Shown here: piece after piece, positions 1-7,837 of the stretch
How the letters are laid out: every line of letters starts with the position of its first letter
Position numbering within the stretch: position 1 is the stretch's first letter
DNA from: an uncultured Bacteroidaceae bacterium
GTDB lineage: Bacteria; Bacteroidota; Bacteroidia; Bacteroidales; Bacteroidaceae
DNA length: 28,086 nt
Reading direction: 5' to 3'
Assembly (NCBI GenBank): GCA_934293005.1
Contig: CAKQYA010000031.1
Span: 1-28,086, forward strand
Notes under the pieces: generated by a model
Told to the model about the DNA's origin: nothing
The model's database searches: none
What the model saw: the letters and a program-made list of their open reading frames with translations, nothing else
Program-made: the position numbers and the translations under genes

Positions 1-2
1 CC

Positions 3-83
3 GACAAGCAACTTGCTCACAAAGCTCTTGGCGACTATGGACCACTTGGTGTAAAGGTAAGCAACGACGATTTCTTGCAGTAA
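3..83 (+). CDS. C-terminal end of an unrecognised protein (5' truncated by window edge)
   Basis: Frame 3 is open from the window edge to a TAA at 81-83 and gives a 26-residue tail ending in KVSNDDFLQ. The other two frames give less protein-like tails, and a strong terminator hairpin begins 14 bases after this stop, which supports a real gene end here. The tail is too short for me to assign a family. Confidence 0.6.
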   Translation, partial: DKQLAHKALGDYGPLGVKVSNDDFLQ

Positions 84-96
84 TGCCGACTTTCAT

Positions 97-160
97 GAAC
101 CTACTACGCCAACTCGCAAAATGAGGGTTTGCGTGGTAGGTTCTCTACTTTTTTCGTTTT
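97..160 (+). terminator. Rho-independent terminator of the left-edge gene
   Basis: A 13-bp stem pairs GAACCTACTACGC (97-109) with GCGTGGTAGGTTC (131-143), with one G-U pair. Extra pairing is possible in the loop (AACTC with GAG-GTT). A T-rich run, CTTTTTTCGTTTT, follows. Confidence 0.8.
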
Positions 161-434
161 ACAGCATATCTTTCACCGATTTCTCTTGTTTATTTTTGCA
201 ACACTAAGTTAAGTGATTCTTCGACATGGCAAAATCCTGAGCAACTTTTAGCTGCTCAGGTACTTAAAAGATTTAATTTACAATAGTATTGTTTTTGTAT
301 TCTTATATAAATAAAAGTGATGTCTCAAAAATGTTAATATATAAGTAATAATATGGTTCTTTTTTTCGTTATGTAGAAAAAGTGAAATCATGTAATAATT
401 AAAACCAAAGTTTCCCACACCTAAATAACAAGTT
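161..434. other. AT-rich intergenic region without recognised features
   Basis: This is the space between the terminator and the secreted orphan gene. It is strongly AT-rich. I see no TAnnTTTG box at a convincing distance from the ATG at 435 and no RNA gene. A minus-strand reading frame crosses it but is AT-driven and has no family resemblance. Confidence 0.5.
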
Positions 435-1160
435 ATGAAGAAAATAGTATTTCTTACAATGACTGCCATATTTGCTTGTCTAAATATGGTTATGGCAGAC
501 ACAGTCTGTAGTATCCAAGGAGATGTCATTGTCTCATCTTCAAAATATATTGATCCTTTCTGGAGTGATACTATTTCTCATTCTTCTATTAATTATGTAA
601 AGAAGTCCAAGATTATCCTTGAAGCATCTGATGGTTATTATGATATTAACTTTTATCGACCTGCAAATGGAGAAGAAATAGAGGAAGATTTGGTTACGTT
701 TGGAGATGTCTTTTTTAGTAAGATGGTTATTGATTACCATGCTCAAAATCTTACGAAGACAACAAAAACAACGACTTTATACAATGATGCATACTGGTTT
801 AATATAGACCATTGGACGTATAATACCTATACAGATAATCCTTGGAAACTAAATAGTGATGCGGCGTGTCGTGTCATTAACCTGTCAAGCGACAGTTTTG
901 CTTTGCTTCTGCGTGGTCAACGAGACTCTATAGATCCTCCAACATTGTCTATATTTGTGCTATACAAAGGCCAAGTTAAACTTGTTTATAACAAACATAT
1001 GGAAATCAATGATATAAAGCAAAATAATAGCTCGACTGTGTATGAACTGCAAAATATCAAATATGATGATGCAGATAAAATTATACCAGATTATTATGAC
1101 CTTGTATTTGAGAAGGAACAGATTTCTATAGTGAAAAAATCATCTTCAACGCGCAAATGA
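435..1160 (+). CDS. Hypothetical secreted or periplasmic protein, 241 aa
   Basis: The N-terminus is a classic signal peptide: MKK, then a hydrophobic core (about residues 4-19) and a likely signal peptidase I cut after VMA near residue 21. The mature protein is polar, rich in Tyr, Asp, Asn and Ser, and has no further membrane segment. The rest reads as a compact beta-rich domain ending in a basic tail (KKSSSTRK). I do not recognise a family. The gene stands alone, with an upstream terminator and a possible hairpin 37 bases after its stop. It is visibly more AT-rich than tcdA or tamB and sits beside a repeat-rich scar with a transposase remnant, so acquisition by transfer is plausible. The start is fixed by the signal peptide; there is no clear Shine-Dalgarno sequence. 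Confidence 0.75.
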   Translation: MKKIVFLTMTAIFACLNMVMADTVCSIQGDVIVSSSKYIDPFWSDTISHSSINYVKKSKIILEASDGYYDINFYRPANGEEIEEDLVTFGDVFFSKMVIDYHAQNLTKTTKTTTLYNDAYWFNIDHWTYNTYTDNPWKLNSDAACRVINLSSDSFALLLRGQRDSIDPPTLSIFVLYKGQVKLVYNKHMEINDIKQNNSSTVYELQNIKYDDADKIIPDYYDLVFEKEQISIVKKSSSTRK

Positions 1161-1196
1161 TAAGGTTATTAAAGTTCCTCACCCCTAAAAAATCAA

Positions 1197-1227
1197 GGCA
1201 TTTGCAGATGTAACACCCTGCAAAGCC
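1197..1227 (+). terminator. Possible weak terminator hairpin after the secreted orphan
   Basis: GGCaTTTGCAG pairs with CTGCAAAGCC across a 10-base loop, with one bulged A. It lies 37 bases after the stop at 1160. Only a short T run (GGTTTT at 1240-1245) follows, some distance away, so intrinsic termination is uncertain. Confidence 0.35.
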
Positions 1228-1260
1228 CTGTAGATATGGGGTTTTAACTCTTACCTGAAA

Positions 1261-1410
1261 ATGTTTCATGCATCCTGGGGTACGAGAGGTTTCAATGGTG
1301 TGTTGGAAGTGGTAAGTCCATCGATGTATCGCAAATTAAAGCGAAAAGACAAGGATGTGAATTTTGAGGTTCTGAATCACGGTGATAAAATTGAAACACG
1401 TGACAGGTAA
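1261..1410 (+). CDS. Short ORF, 49 aa, doubtful; possible gene remnant
   Basis: An ATG at 1261 opens 49 codons to TAA at 1408-1410 (MFHASWGTRGFNG at the start; KRKDKDVNFEVLNHGDKI inside). The frame is open back to a TAG at 1231. The amino-acid mix looks protein-like: charged, with alternating hydrophobics. There is no start signal and no recognisable family. It lies next to the transposase remnant, so it may be the tail of a decayed gene from a former mobile element. Confidence 0.25.
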   Translation: MFHASWGTRGFNGVLEVVSPSMYRKLKRKDKDVNFEVLNHGDKIETRDR

Positions 1411-1446
1411 TCAATCATTACTTTTGTAGAAAGATATATCTGCTCA

Positions 1447-1686
1447 TTATGACATCAGCTTTGGGAGCCAGCTGCTTTTTTTAAAAGATAAGATTAGCCC
1501 GACATATGCGAAGGCGTGGTGCCGTTCTGTTTTCCTTTCAAGGAACAAGATGTGATAAAACTTATGCCTGAAAAGGTTGTGGCTGCCCCCACAATGTGTT
1601 CCTAAAATATGAGGAATGCGCCTTATTTTATTGTTTATTCCCTCCATTTTTCTAGCTGAGATATTGTAATCGTGCCATGCAAGCAT
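1447..1686 (-). pseudogene. ISL3-family transposase, C-terminal remnant
   Basis: The 79-codon minus-strand frame begins LAWHDYNIS and continues ARKMEGINNKI. This matches the C-terminal block of ISL3-type DDE transposases, which typically read like 'AWH..IS.GK.EGINNKIK..KR.AYGFRD..YFKL...LH..RYAF.G'. A later stretch, FRHKFYHILFLERK...HAFAYVG, fits the end of that block loosely. The Lys-Arg-rich AYGFRD part between them is not conserved, so the frame has decayed. The catalytic N-terminal and central parts are absent; the DNA upstream (above 1686) is a tandem-repeat region. It is a dead IS fragment. The family is assigned from memory of the motif, not from a search. Confidence 0.6.
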
Positions 1687-1706
1687 TCAGGCGCAGTCAT
1701 GTTGGA

Positions 1707-1774
1707 TGTTCAACCTCGTTTACAATTGTTCACTCCACATTCATAACTGTTCACCGCTCATTCATTTTGGTTCA
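1707..1774 (+). repeat. Degenerate 20-21-bp tandem repeat (TGTTCA units)
   Basis: TGTTCA recurs at 1707, 1727 and 1748, with a diverged TGGTTCA at 1768, giving steps of 20, 21 and about 21 bases. Units 2 and 3 also share CATTCAT. It lies directly upstream of the 23-bp palindrome array and may be an older part of the same structure. Confidence 0.45.
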
Positions 1775-1817
1775 GGAAACAGGCGTGGAAAAGACTGTCA
1801 AGCAAACATCGGATGTA

Positions 1818-1909
1818 ATGTCGTACGACTATGCACCCTCATGTCGTACGACTATAGGTGCTCATGTCGTACGTTCATAGCACCTCATGTCGTACGACAT
1901 GGCAACCTC
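1818..1909 (+). repeat. Four tandem 23-bp units with palindromic core GTCGTACGAC
   Basis: Units start at 1818, 1841, 1864 and 1887, exactly 23 bases apart. Each begins ATGTCGTACG and ends in CTC. The 10-bp core GTCGTACGAC is its own reverse complement and is intact in units 1, 2 and 4; unit 3 has GTCGTACGTT. The other half of each unit varies (TATGCACC, TATAGGTG, CATAGCAC, ATGGCAAC). The period is not a multiple of three, so this is not a coding repeat. Confidence 0.9.
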
Positions 1910-1968
1910 ATAAAACAGTCCTCAGATACAGCTGTTTTTTGTTGTTCAAATATACAAAGACTTCGGCA

Positions 1969-2071
1969 GCTTTCTTTTAACCCCAATCGCTCATCAGCCC
2001 GAACCAGGGAAATTGTCAGGACATTATTGCTTCTTTTCAAATCTAATGACCGATTAGGGTCAAAAGAAGGC
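1969..2071. repeat. 29-bp imperfect inverted repeat, copies A and B of a dispersed motif
   Basis: The left arm (1969-1997) and the reverse complement of the right arm (2043-2071) match at 24 of 29 positions, separated by 45 bases. Each arm contains one copy of the dispersed motif with core TCTAATGACCGnnTnGGG: copy B on the plus strand, and the more diverged copy A on the minus strand. The outward ends read TTAACCC / GGGTCAA. Confidence 0.8.
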
Positions 2072-2088
2072 GGATTGGATGAAAAAAT

Positions 2089-2120
2089 CTTGCGAGTGCT
2101 GATTAAAACTAATAACTTTG
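2089..2120 (+). promoter_or_regulatory. Predicted Bacteroidota promoter of tcdA
   Basis: The -7 box TAACTTTG (2113-2120) fits TAnnTTTG exactly. A TTG at 2090-2092 lies 20 bases upstream as the -33 element. The start point would fall near 2127, leaving about 80 bases of leader before the tcdA ATG. Confidence 0.55.
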
Positions 2121-2209
2121 TATTGTGAAATAATAAATATATGTACAAACAGCATGACCCTTCTCGGCATGAAGGCCGATTTCGGGGTTGAATCACGATA
2201 AATATATAT

Positions 2210-3082
2210 ATGATATCGACATTCGAACGTGGTGCGCAACGGCGTACCGAACTTTTATTAGGAAACGATGTTTCAGAAAGCATTGCCAACACGAAAGTGC
2301 TTATATTCGGATTGGGTGGGGTAGGCTCATGGTGTGCAGAGTGTCTTGTGCGCAGCGGAGTGAGAATGCTCACATTGGTGGATTCTGACCGTGTGTGTGT
2401 GACCAATTGCAACAGGCAGCTCATGGCTACCTCAAAAACTGTAGGGCAGGTCAAGGTTGAAGTGTTGCGCAGCCGCCTGCTTGAGATAAATCCAAATGCG
2501 GAGATAGAGGCCATACAGAAAATCTATGAACCGCAAAGCGCCGATTCTTTTCATATGGAAGACTATGACTTCATCATTGATGCCATCGATTCGTTGAGTG
2601 AAAAAGCCGACCTTATACTTCGCGCCTCGCGTTTGCCACGGCACATCACTTTCATATCGTCTATGGGGGCTGCTTTGAGAATCGACCCGTTCAAAGTGAG
2701 AAAAGACGAGTTTTGGAAGATTAAGGGCGATCCGCTTGCGCGTGCATTAAGAAGGAAGTTCAAGAAACAAAACACATATCCTGCTCGCAAGTTCTTCTGT
2801 GTGTACAGTGAGGAACAGCCAATGCAAAATATGGGAGAGAATCATCTGTGCGGCACAGAAGGGTGCTTGTGCGCAAGCAAAGCGTCTATGGCTGCAGACC
2901 AAGAGGATGGACTGTCGAAGAGTGGTGAAGACGAGAACGAACGACTTGCCAAGCACGACTGGAGCGCGTCTAAGGCGCAGATAAATGGATCTTTATGCCA
3001 CATCACGGCTATCTTCGGAATGTCAATAGCTGGCATCGTCATAGACACGATAGCGAAACGTTGCAAGCAAGGCGACAAGTAG
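2210..3082 (+). CDS. tcdA: tRNA threonylcarbamoyladenosine dehydratase (TcdA/CsdL, E1-like)
   Basis: ThiF/MoeB/HesA-type E1-like enzyme. TcdA activates the carboxyl group of t6A at tRNA position 37 with ATP and cyclises it to ct6A in the cytoplasm. Visible: RRTELLLG near the N-terminus, the nucleotide-binding loop GLGGVGS (34-40), VDSDRVCVTNCNRQ (57-70) and the DAID segment after the Rossmann core. The ending INGSLCHITAIFGMSIAG takes the place of the usual C-terminal hydrophobic helix. At 290 residues it is longer than the usual 240-270; the excess is a Cys/Ser/Lys/Asp-rich insertion at about 210-257. The ATG at 2210 is chosen because it starts just ahead of the conserved RTELLLG block. It converges on tamB, with a bidirectional terminator between them. 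A related ThiF-like E1 is possible but less likely. Confidence 0.88.
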   Translation: MISTFERGAQRRTELLLGNDVSESIANTKVLIFGLGGVGSWCAECLVRSGVRMLTLVDSDRVCVTNCNRQLMATSKTVGQVKVEVLRSRLLEINPNAEIEAIQKIYEPQSADSFHMEDYDFIIDAIDSLSEKADLILRASRLPRHITFISSMGAALRIDPFKVRKDEFWKIKGDPLARALRRKFKKQNTYPARKFFCVYSEEQPMQNMGENHLCGTEGCLCASKASMAADQEDGLSKSGEDENERLAKHDWSASKAQINGSLCHITAIFGMSIAGIVIDTIAKRCKQGDK

Positions 3083-3121
3083 GCGCTCACATATGGCGAT
3101 TGTGCGCTGATGCAAGAAAAG

Positions 3122-3162
3122 GGCGCATCAAAGAAATCCGTTTAGAGTTTCTTTGATGCGCC
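3122..3162. terminator. Bidirectional terminator between tcdA and tamB
   Basis: A perfect 15-bp stem pairs GGCGCATCAAAGAAA (3122-3136) with TTTCTTTGATGCGCC (3148-3162) around an 11-base loop. A-rich bases (AAGAAAAG) lie on the left and T-rich bases on the right, so it can stop transcription from both convergent genes. Confidence 0.85.
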
Positions 3163-3195
3163 TTGATGTTTTCACAAGCTTGCCCAAGTCCATTG

Positions 3196-6100
3196 TCACT
3201 TGTCAGGCTGATGCGTTTTTATAGTGTCAGTCATGGCCTTTTTCTTGGCTTTCTTGCTTTTCTTCTTGTTGTTGTTCATGACAGCGTTGTGCTTGAAAAA
3301 TTCGAAACTGTGCTGCCACGACAGTCCGATGCCTTGCGTGTTGAGCGTGGCCTTGGTGAAATAACGGTCATTGGTCTGGTTGTATGCCTTCAAGAATAGA
3401 TTGCCATTCTGGCTCATTCTCCATTTGACCTCAAAGTCACCTATGAAATTACCTTGGTCAGTCATGGCGTTGTCTCTGTAGCCGAACGCTCCGTTGATGA
3501 GCAGACGGTCATCGAAAAGCTGTCCCGACAATGTTCCCTCCACATCAAGATCGTCCCATCCCTTTTCTCCTGTGGTCAGCGAGGAACCGAAATTCCAGTT
3601 GTGCACATCGCCGAGCATGTTGCCGAGCATCTGGTTTATCTGCCCGCTCAGCGTGGATGAAAGGAGCGAATTCATGGCTTGTCCTGAGTTGTTGCCGCCG
3701 TTGTTGCGCATATACTCGTTGGGGTAGAAGCGTCCGAAGCCGAGCAGATAGATCATCTGTGTGTTCATTTCCTCTTCGCTGTTGATGGCAGACCTCACAA
3801 GCTGTCTTGTCTCTTCGCTCACGTTCGGCATTTCCATGTCAAACTTAAAGTCCATGTTGCCCAGTTTGCCAGATATGTCGAGCACGCACACCACTTTGGC
3901 TTTATTGTTCTGCGAGAAGGCCGTTGTGGAGGTGAGGTCGCTCAGCGGCACCGAATTGATGGTGTGATGGCAAATGAGATGAATGTTGGCATCGAATGGG
4001 TTGCCGTTGAATTCGACAGCCGACCCTGGCTGGAGCGCAAGGTCGCGGAATATGATGTCTTGCAGATACAGCCTGTAGGATCCCGACTGTATGTTGTAGT
4101 TGCCAAACAGCTGAAAGGCTCCCTTGTTGTACCATTTTGCCGTCAGCTTAGCGTTGCCGAATGTCTTCATGTAGCCATCTTCAACGTTGTCCATCCTTAG
4201 TTTAACTTCGCAAGCGGGCGTGAGGTTGATGTCGAAGTTGATGAAGATGTCGCTGTTGTAGTTTTTCTTTGCCTCCTTGAGAATGGCCAGTGAGTCTTTC
4301 TCTTGTTCAAGCTCCTTTGCCTTGCGCTCTGCCATCTGCTTCTTCAATGCGTCGGCCTTGATGGAGTCTCTGTCGAAAAACTCGATGAAGCTGTTTCCTG
4401 TGATGGCGTCTGGCGTGGCGGCATCGTAGGCAAACACGGAGCCTTTGGTAGGGGTCACGCTCGCATTCACGTATAATGGATGGCCATCGGAACCGTTGAT
4501 GGTCAATTGGCCGTCGGCAAATACAGTGGCAAGAAACTTGTCGCTGTTAAACTCCTTCTCGTCGTAAGCCAGAAGATTGTTCAGCGTCACGTCAAACTTG
4601 TAGTTGAAGTTTTTCATGTTTCGGTGGGTCACCTTGCCATTCAGCACCGATTTGTGACCGAATCTGTCGTAGATGCTTATGTCGCTGAAATCGAACAGGT
4701 AAGGCTTTAGCTTGATGGTGTCGCCCTCAATATGGTATGGGACATCTGTGGCCCTAAGCCGCATGTTGAGGTATGGCACGGCTGTGCCGACGATGTTTAT
4801 GTTGTTAAGCGGTCCCACAATGCTGATAGGCCCATTGACGTATCCGTCTATTTCCTTAAACACGCCGCCTAAGAATCCATGCAGGAATTGAGCGTTGGTG
4901 TTCATGGTGTTGACATTAAGGCTGATGTCGTTCTTGGATGGTGAGATCCATCCGTTCACAGTGGTGACGCCTGTTATCTTGCGCTTTCTGCCAGTGAGAG
5001 CCTCAGGCACCTCGTATAGGTCGACCATCCTGCCGTCCACAGTGATGCCGTCAACATCCTTGTCCCAATGGGCTGTGATGGCAGCGTTGCCTATTATTCC
5101 ATCCTGTACAGACAGATCTTTCACAGAGAGGTTGGCTTTAAGGTCTGGCACACCGCCTCCCAGCACATTGTTCACCACGATGCGTCCTGATGCCTTGCCG
5201 GCGAACCTCACCGCATCGAAGTCTATCATAGACAGGATGTATTTTATCTCTATGTCGTTAAGCTTTGCCACCAGCGAGTCGGCCGCCGATTTGGATGCTT
5301 TGCCGTCGACGGTGAGATAGCTGTCTGTGTTGTTGCTGGCAAATTTCACATTATGGCATTCGATGTCGGAACCATATACAATCACTTCTGATGGTGACAC
5401 CGTCCATGTGGTGTCGTTGATTGAGGCATGCGAACGGCGCATGCTCACCACCGTCTTCATCATGCCCAGCGAATCTTTCAGCTGTACCACAGGCAGGAGC
5501 TGCATGGCAATGTTGTTGCGGCCTGATGAGTTGAGGTACACATCCGACACGATGCGGTTGGCATGCGCATCGGCTGTCACATCGAGTTTCAACGATTCGG
5601 AAGGCACTTCCTCGTCAAAGCTTTCCTTGAATGTCGAGGCAATGGCATGCACGTTCAAGTTGTGGGGATTGGCTGTGCATGCCAGAGCCACATTGTCATA
5701 CTGCTGTCCGTTGTATATGGCGCATGGCACGTCAATCTTTGCCGACATCACGTCGTGCCTTGAGTCGATATTGCCAAAAAATCTCAAAGGCTTCGGCAGA
5801 CTGAAGTCGGTATTGGTGAAATGATGCAGCGCAGGCGCATCGCTGACGGTGGCGCTGTAAGTGAACACAGCATCAGCGTTTGCTCCAGAGCGGCGGAAGA
5901 GTATAGGCAGATGCTTGGCCAGCTGGTTGGTCATGCTGGCAGCTATGTCGGCCATGGCTACCTCACCTTCCACTTTGGCCTTCAGCATGTCGCTCTTGAT
6001 AGTATATCGGCTAAGGCGGCTGTCAATGCGCTCGGCCAGCACGTGCAAGTTGCCAATGTGGCAAAGCGAACTGTCGACAGACATGCTTATGTCGTCAATG

Positions 6101-7764
6101 TTCACGTGTCCATACATGCGCTTGAAGTCAGCGCCTGCTATGTCGGCGTTGAGTTTAAGGCTCAAATCGTCAATGTGCGGTGAACTGATGATGTTCAGCC
6201 TGCTCATGTTCAATCGCTCCATCAGCATGCTCAGCTTGACGCTTTTTTCGCCTGTGTCGCTATAGGCCAAGTCGGCTGCTGCCTTTGCATTGTCATCGTC
6301 AATGGCCAGCGTTGCATGGGCGTGCTTGGAGTCGCTGCGTGCGTTTAGCTCGATGTTGCTGTAGTTGCATCCATTAAAGATGATGTTGTCGACTTTGCAA
6401 CTAATACTGCCCTCTGGCAATGGCTTTGTAGCTGATGTGTTTATCATTGCGTCAGCTTCAAACGAGGCGATGCCTATGAGAGAGTCGCCTATGATAGTGC
6501 CTATGTTTATGCTGTCGCCGTATAATTTTGCCTTGAGCCATTTTTCTTCATTTAGCGTCACTTCATATTCAGCGTTGCCTGCGCCAGACATCACTGAGCC
6601 TGACGAGACCATGCGCTTGCCTTCAGCTGAGATGTCCCATTTGCCTTTATAGTTGACATGGTCTATGTTGTCAATGAGTGAATCCTTCTTCCATTCCATC
6701 ATGCTTGCCACCTGCTTCATGATGCTCTTGTCCACATCCAGCTGCTTGATGTCGGCAATGATTCTTCTTTTCTTGTTCTTCAACGGGTGTTCTATCTTGA
6801 TGTCTGAGCCGAGTGTCAGACCATCGTTGTCGGTAGCTATTCTCAGATGGTTAATCTCCACTGTGTTGTCGTCACCATTTACCGACAGTGAAAATAGTGC
6901 TGTGCCACTCATGCTGGCAAACTTAGGCATGAGATGACCAAACTCATTGAAACTGATCTTTCCCTCCATCTCAGAACTGTTGATGACAAATGCGCTGTCT
7001 TTGCTGAAAGTGGGGTAGAGCAGCATTAGCGTGTCGATCTTAAGTTCGGAATGCAGAGTTTCCATACTGAAATCGGACAGCAGTGCTTTGCTCTTGCCCG
7101 CATTCAGTTTCAGTTGCAAGTCGTTGATTTTAAGTTTTGATGTTTCTTCTGTGGCTCTGAGGCGTTTGACCGCTATGCTGATGGTGTCGTTTTGCAGGCA
7201 TGCGATGTTGAGATTCATCCCGCAGTTGCTGAGATGTATGTGGTTTGCGTCAATCTGATTCAATTTGGTGGGCAGTGATTTGACGTCGTACCTTACGTTG
7301 GCGTGGCGCATGATGAGTGTGCCCAAATGCAGATTGACTTTAGATGGTTCGTCATTGTCTTCGCTTGAGAGAGCGTCGATAAGGAATTGGTAGTTGGGGG
7401 CGCTGTTGGGCGTGTCCTTGTATAGCGTGGCTTTGATGCCGAAGAGTTGGGCGGTGCCAATATCTATCTGCCCGCACAATAGTGACACAAGGTTGATGTT
7501 GGCCGACACGCGGGCCACTCTTGCCATCTCTTTGCCTGAAGGCTCGTGAACAACCATGTCGTTGACAATGACTTTGTTGAGAAAACCAAGATTGACGCTG
7601 CCAATCTCCACCTTCGATTTGAACGTGTCGGTCAACAAACTCTCAACCGCATCTGCCAGTTTCTGCTGCATCACGGGAAGGCTGAATAATAGAACAATAG
7701 TGGCATACAATGCCACTATTATCCCTATCGTGTGAACCAGTATTTTTTCTATTCTTTTCAGCAC
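3196..7764 (-). CDS. TamB-like translocation and assembly module protein (DUF490), 1522 aa
   Basis: TamB-family proteins are anchored in the inner membrane and span the periplasm as a long beta-rich groove that helps build the outer membrane (lipid transport and/or assembly of surface proteins). Visible: one N-terminal membrane anchor (about 10-30, VHTIGIIVALYATIVLLF), then more than 1300 residues of alternating beta-strand sequence, and a C-terminal DUF490/TamB domain (about 1050-1490) with typical phrases such as NYNIQSGSYRLYLQDI, LDVEGTLSGQLFDDRLLING and GLSWQHSFEF. The tail after 1490 is Lys-rich (NNNKKKSKKAKKKAM). The length fits Bacteroidota members. It lies 73 bases after ribH on the same strand, so co-transcription is possible. 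No TamA/BamA partner is in the window. Confidence 0.9.
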   Translation of the reverse strand: MLKRIEKILVHTIGIIVALYATIVLLFSLPVMQQKLADAVESLLTDTFKSKVEIGSVNLGFLNKVIVNDMVVHEPSGKEMARVARVSANINLVSLLCGQIDIGTAQLFGIKATLYKDTPNSAPNYQFLIDALSSEDNDEPSKVNLHLGTLIMRHANVRYDVKSLPTKLNQIDANHIHLSNCGMNLNIACLQNDTISIAVKRLRATEETSKLKINDLQLKLNAGKSKALLSDFSMETLHSELKIDTLMLLYPTFSKDSAFVINSSEMEGKISFNEFGHLMPKFASMSGTALFSLSVNGDDNTVEINHLRIATDNDGLTLGSDIKIEHPLKNKKRRIIADIKQLDVDKSIMKQVASMMEWKKDSLIDNIDHVNYKGKWDISAEGKRMVSSGSVMSGAGNAEYEVTLNEEKWLKAKLYGDSINIGTIIGDSLIGIASFEADAMINTSATKPLPEGSISCKVDNIIFNGCNYSNIELNARSDSKHAHATLAIDDDNAKAAADLAYSDTGEKSVKLSMLMERLNMSRLNIISSPHIDDLSLKLNADIAGADFKRMYGHVNIDDISMSVDSSLCHIGNLHVLAERIDSRLSRYTIKSDMLKAKVEGEVAMADIAASMTNQLAKHLPILFRRSGANADAVFTYSATVSDAPALHHFTNTDFSLPKPLRFFGNIDSRHDVMSAKIDVPCAIYNGQQYDNVALACTANPHNLNVHAIASTFKESFDEEVPSESLKLDVTADAHANRIVSDVYLNSSGRNNIAMQLLPVVQLKDSLGMMKTVVSMRRSHASINDTTWTVSPSEVIVYGSDIECHNVKFASNNTDSYLTVDGKASKSAADSLVAKLNDIEIKYILSMIDFDAVRFAGKASGRIVVNNVLGGGVPDLKANLSVKDLSVQDGIIGNAAITAHWDKDVDGITVDGRMVDLYEVPEALTGRKRKITGVTTVNGWISPSKNDISLNVNTMNTNAQFLHGFLGGVFKEIDGYVNGPISIVGPLNNINIVGTAVPYLNMRLRATDVPYHIEGDTIKLKPYLFDFSDISIYDRFGHKSVLNGKVTHRNMKNFNYKFDVTLNNLLAYDEKEFNSDKFLATVFADGQLTINGSDGHPLYVNASVTPTKGSVFAYDAATPDAITGNSFIEFFDRDSIKADALKKQMAERKAKELEQEKDSLAILKEAKKNYNSDIFINFDINLTPACEVKLRMDNVEDGYMKTFGNAKLTAKWYNKGAFQLFGNYNIQSGSYRLYLQDIIFRDLALQPGSAVEFNGNPFDANIHLICHHTINSVPLSDLTSTTAFSQNNKAKVVCVLDISGKLGNMDFKFDMEMPNVSEETRQLVRSAINSEEEMNTQMIYLLGFGRFYPNEYMRNNGGNNSGQAMNSLLSSTLSGQINQMLGNMLGDVHNWNFGSSLTTGEKGWDDLDVEGTLSGQLFDDRLLINGAFGYRDNAMTDQGNFIGDFEVKWRMSQNGNLFLKAYNQTNDRYFTKATLNTQGIGLSWQHSFEFFKHNAVMNNNKKKSKKAKKKAMTDTIKTHQPDK

Positions 7765-7837
7765 CTGTGTCTGTCTTATTATAGTTGTTATTAGCTCAGT
7801 TCGTGATTTTATTGTCTGCTGTGAGCTTCATGTGTTT

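Noticed and set aside
1707..1909. Possible CRISPR array
   Set aside because: Units are directly adjacent at 20-23 bases with no unique spacers of 25-40 bases, and there are no cas genes in the window.
1885..2514. 209-codon minus-strand frame opposite tcdA
   Set aside because: It runs through the inverted repeat and antisense to the conserved E1 domain of tcdA, which is clearly the real gene; its sequence shows no family features.
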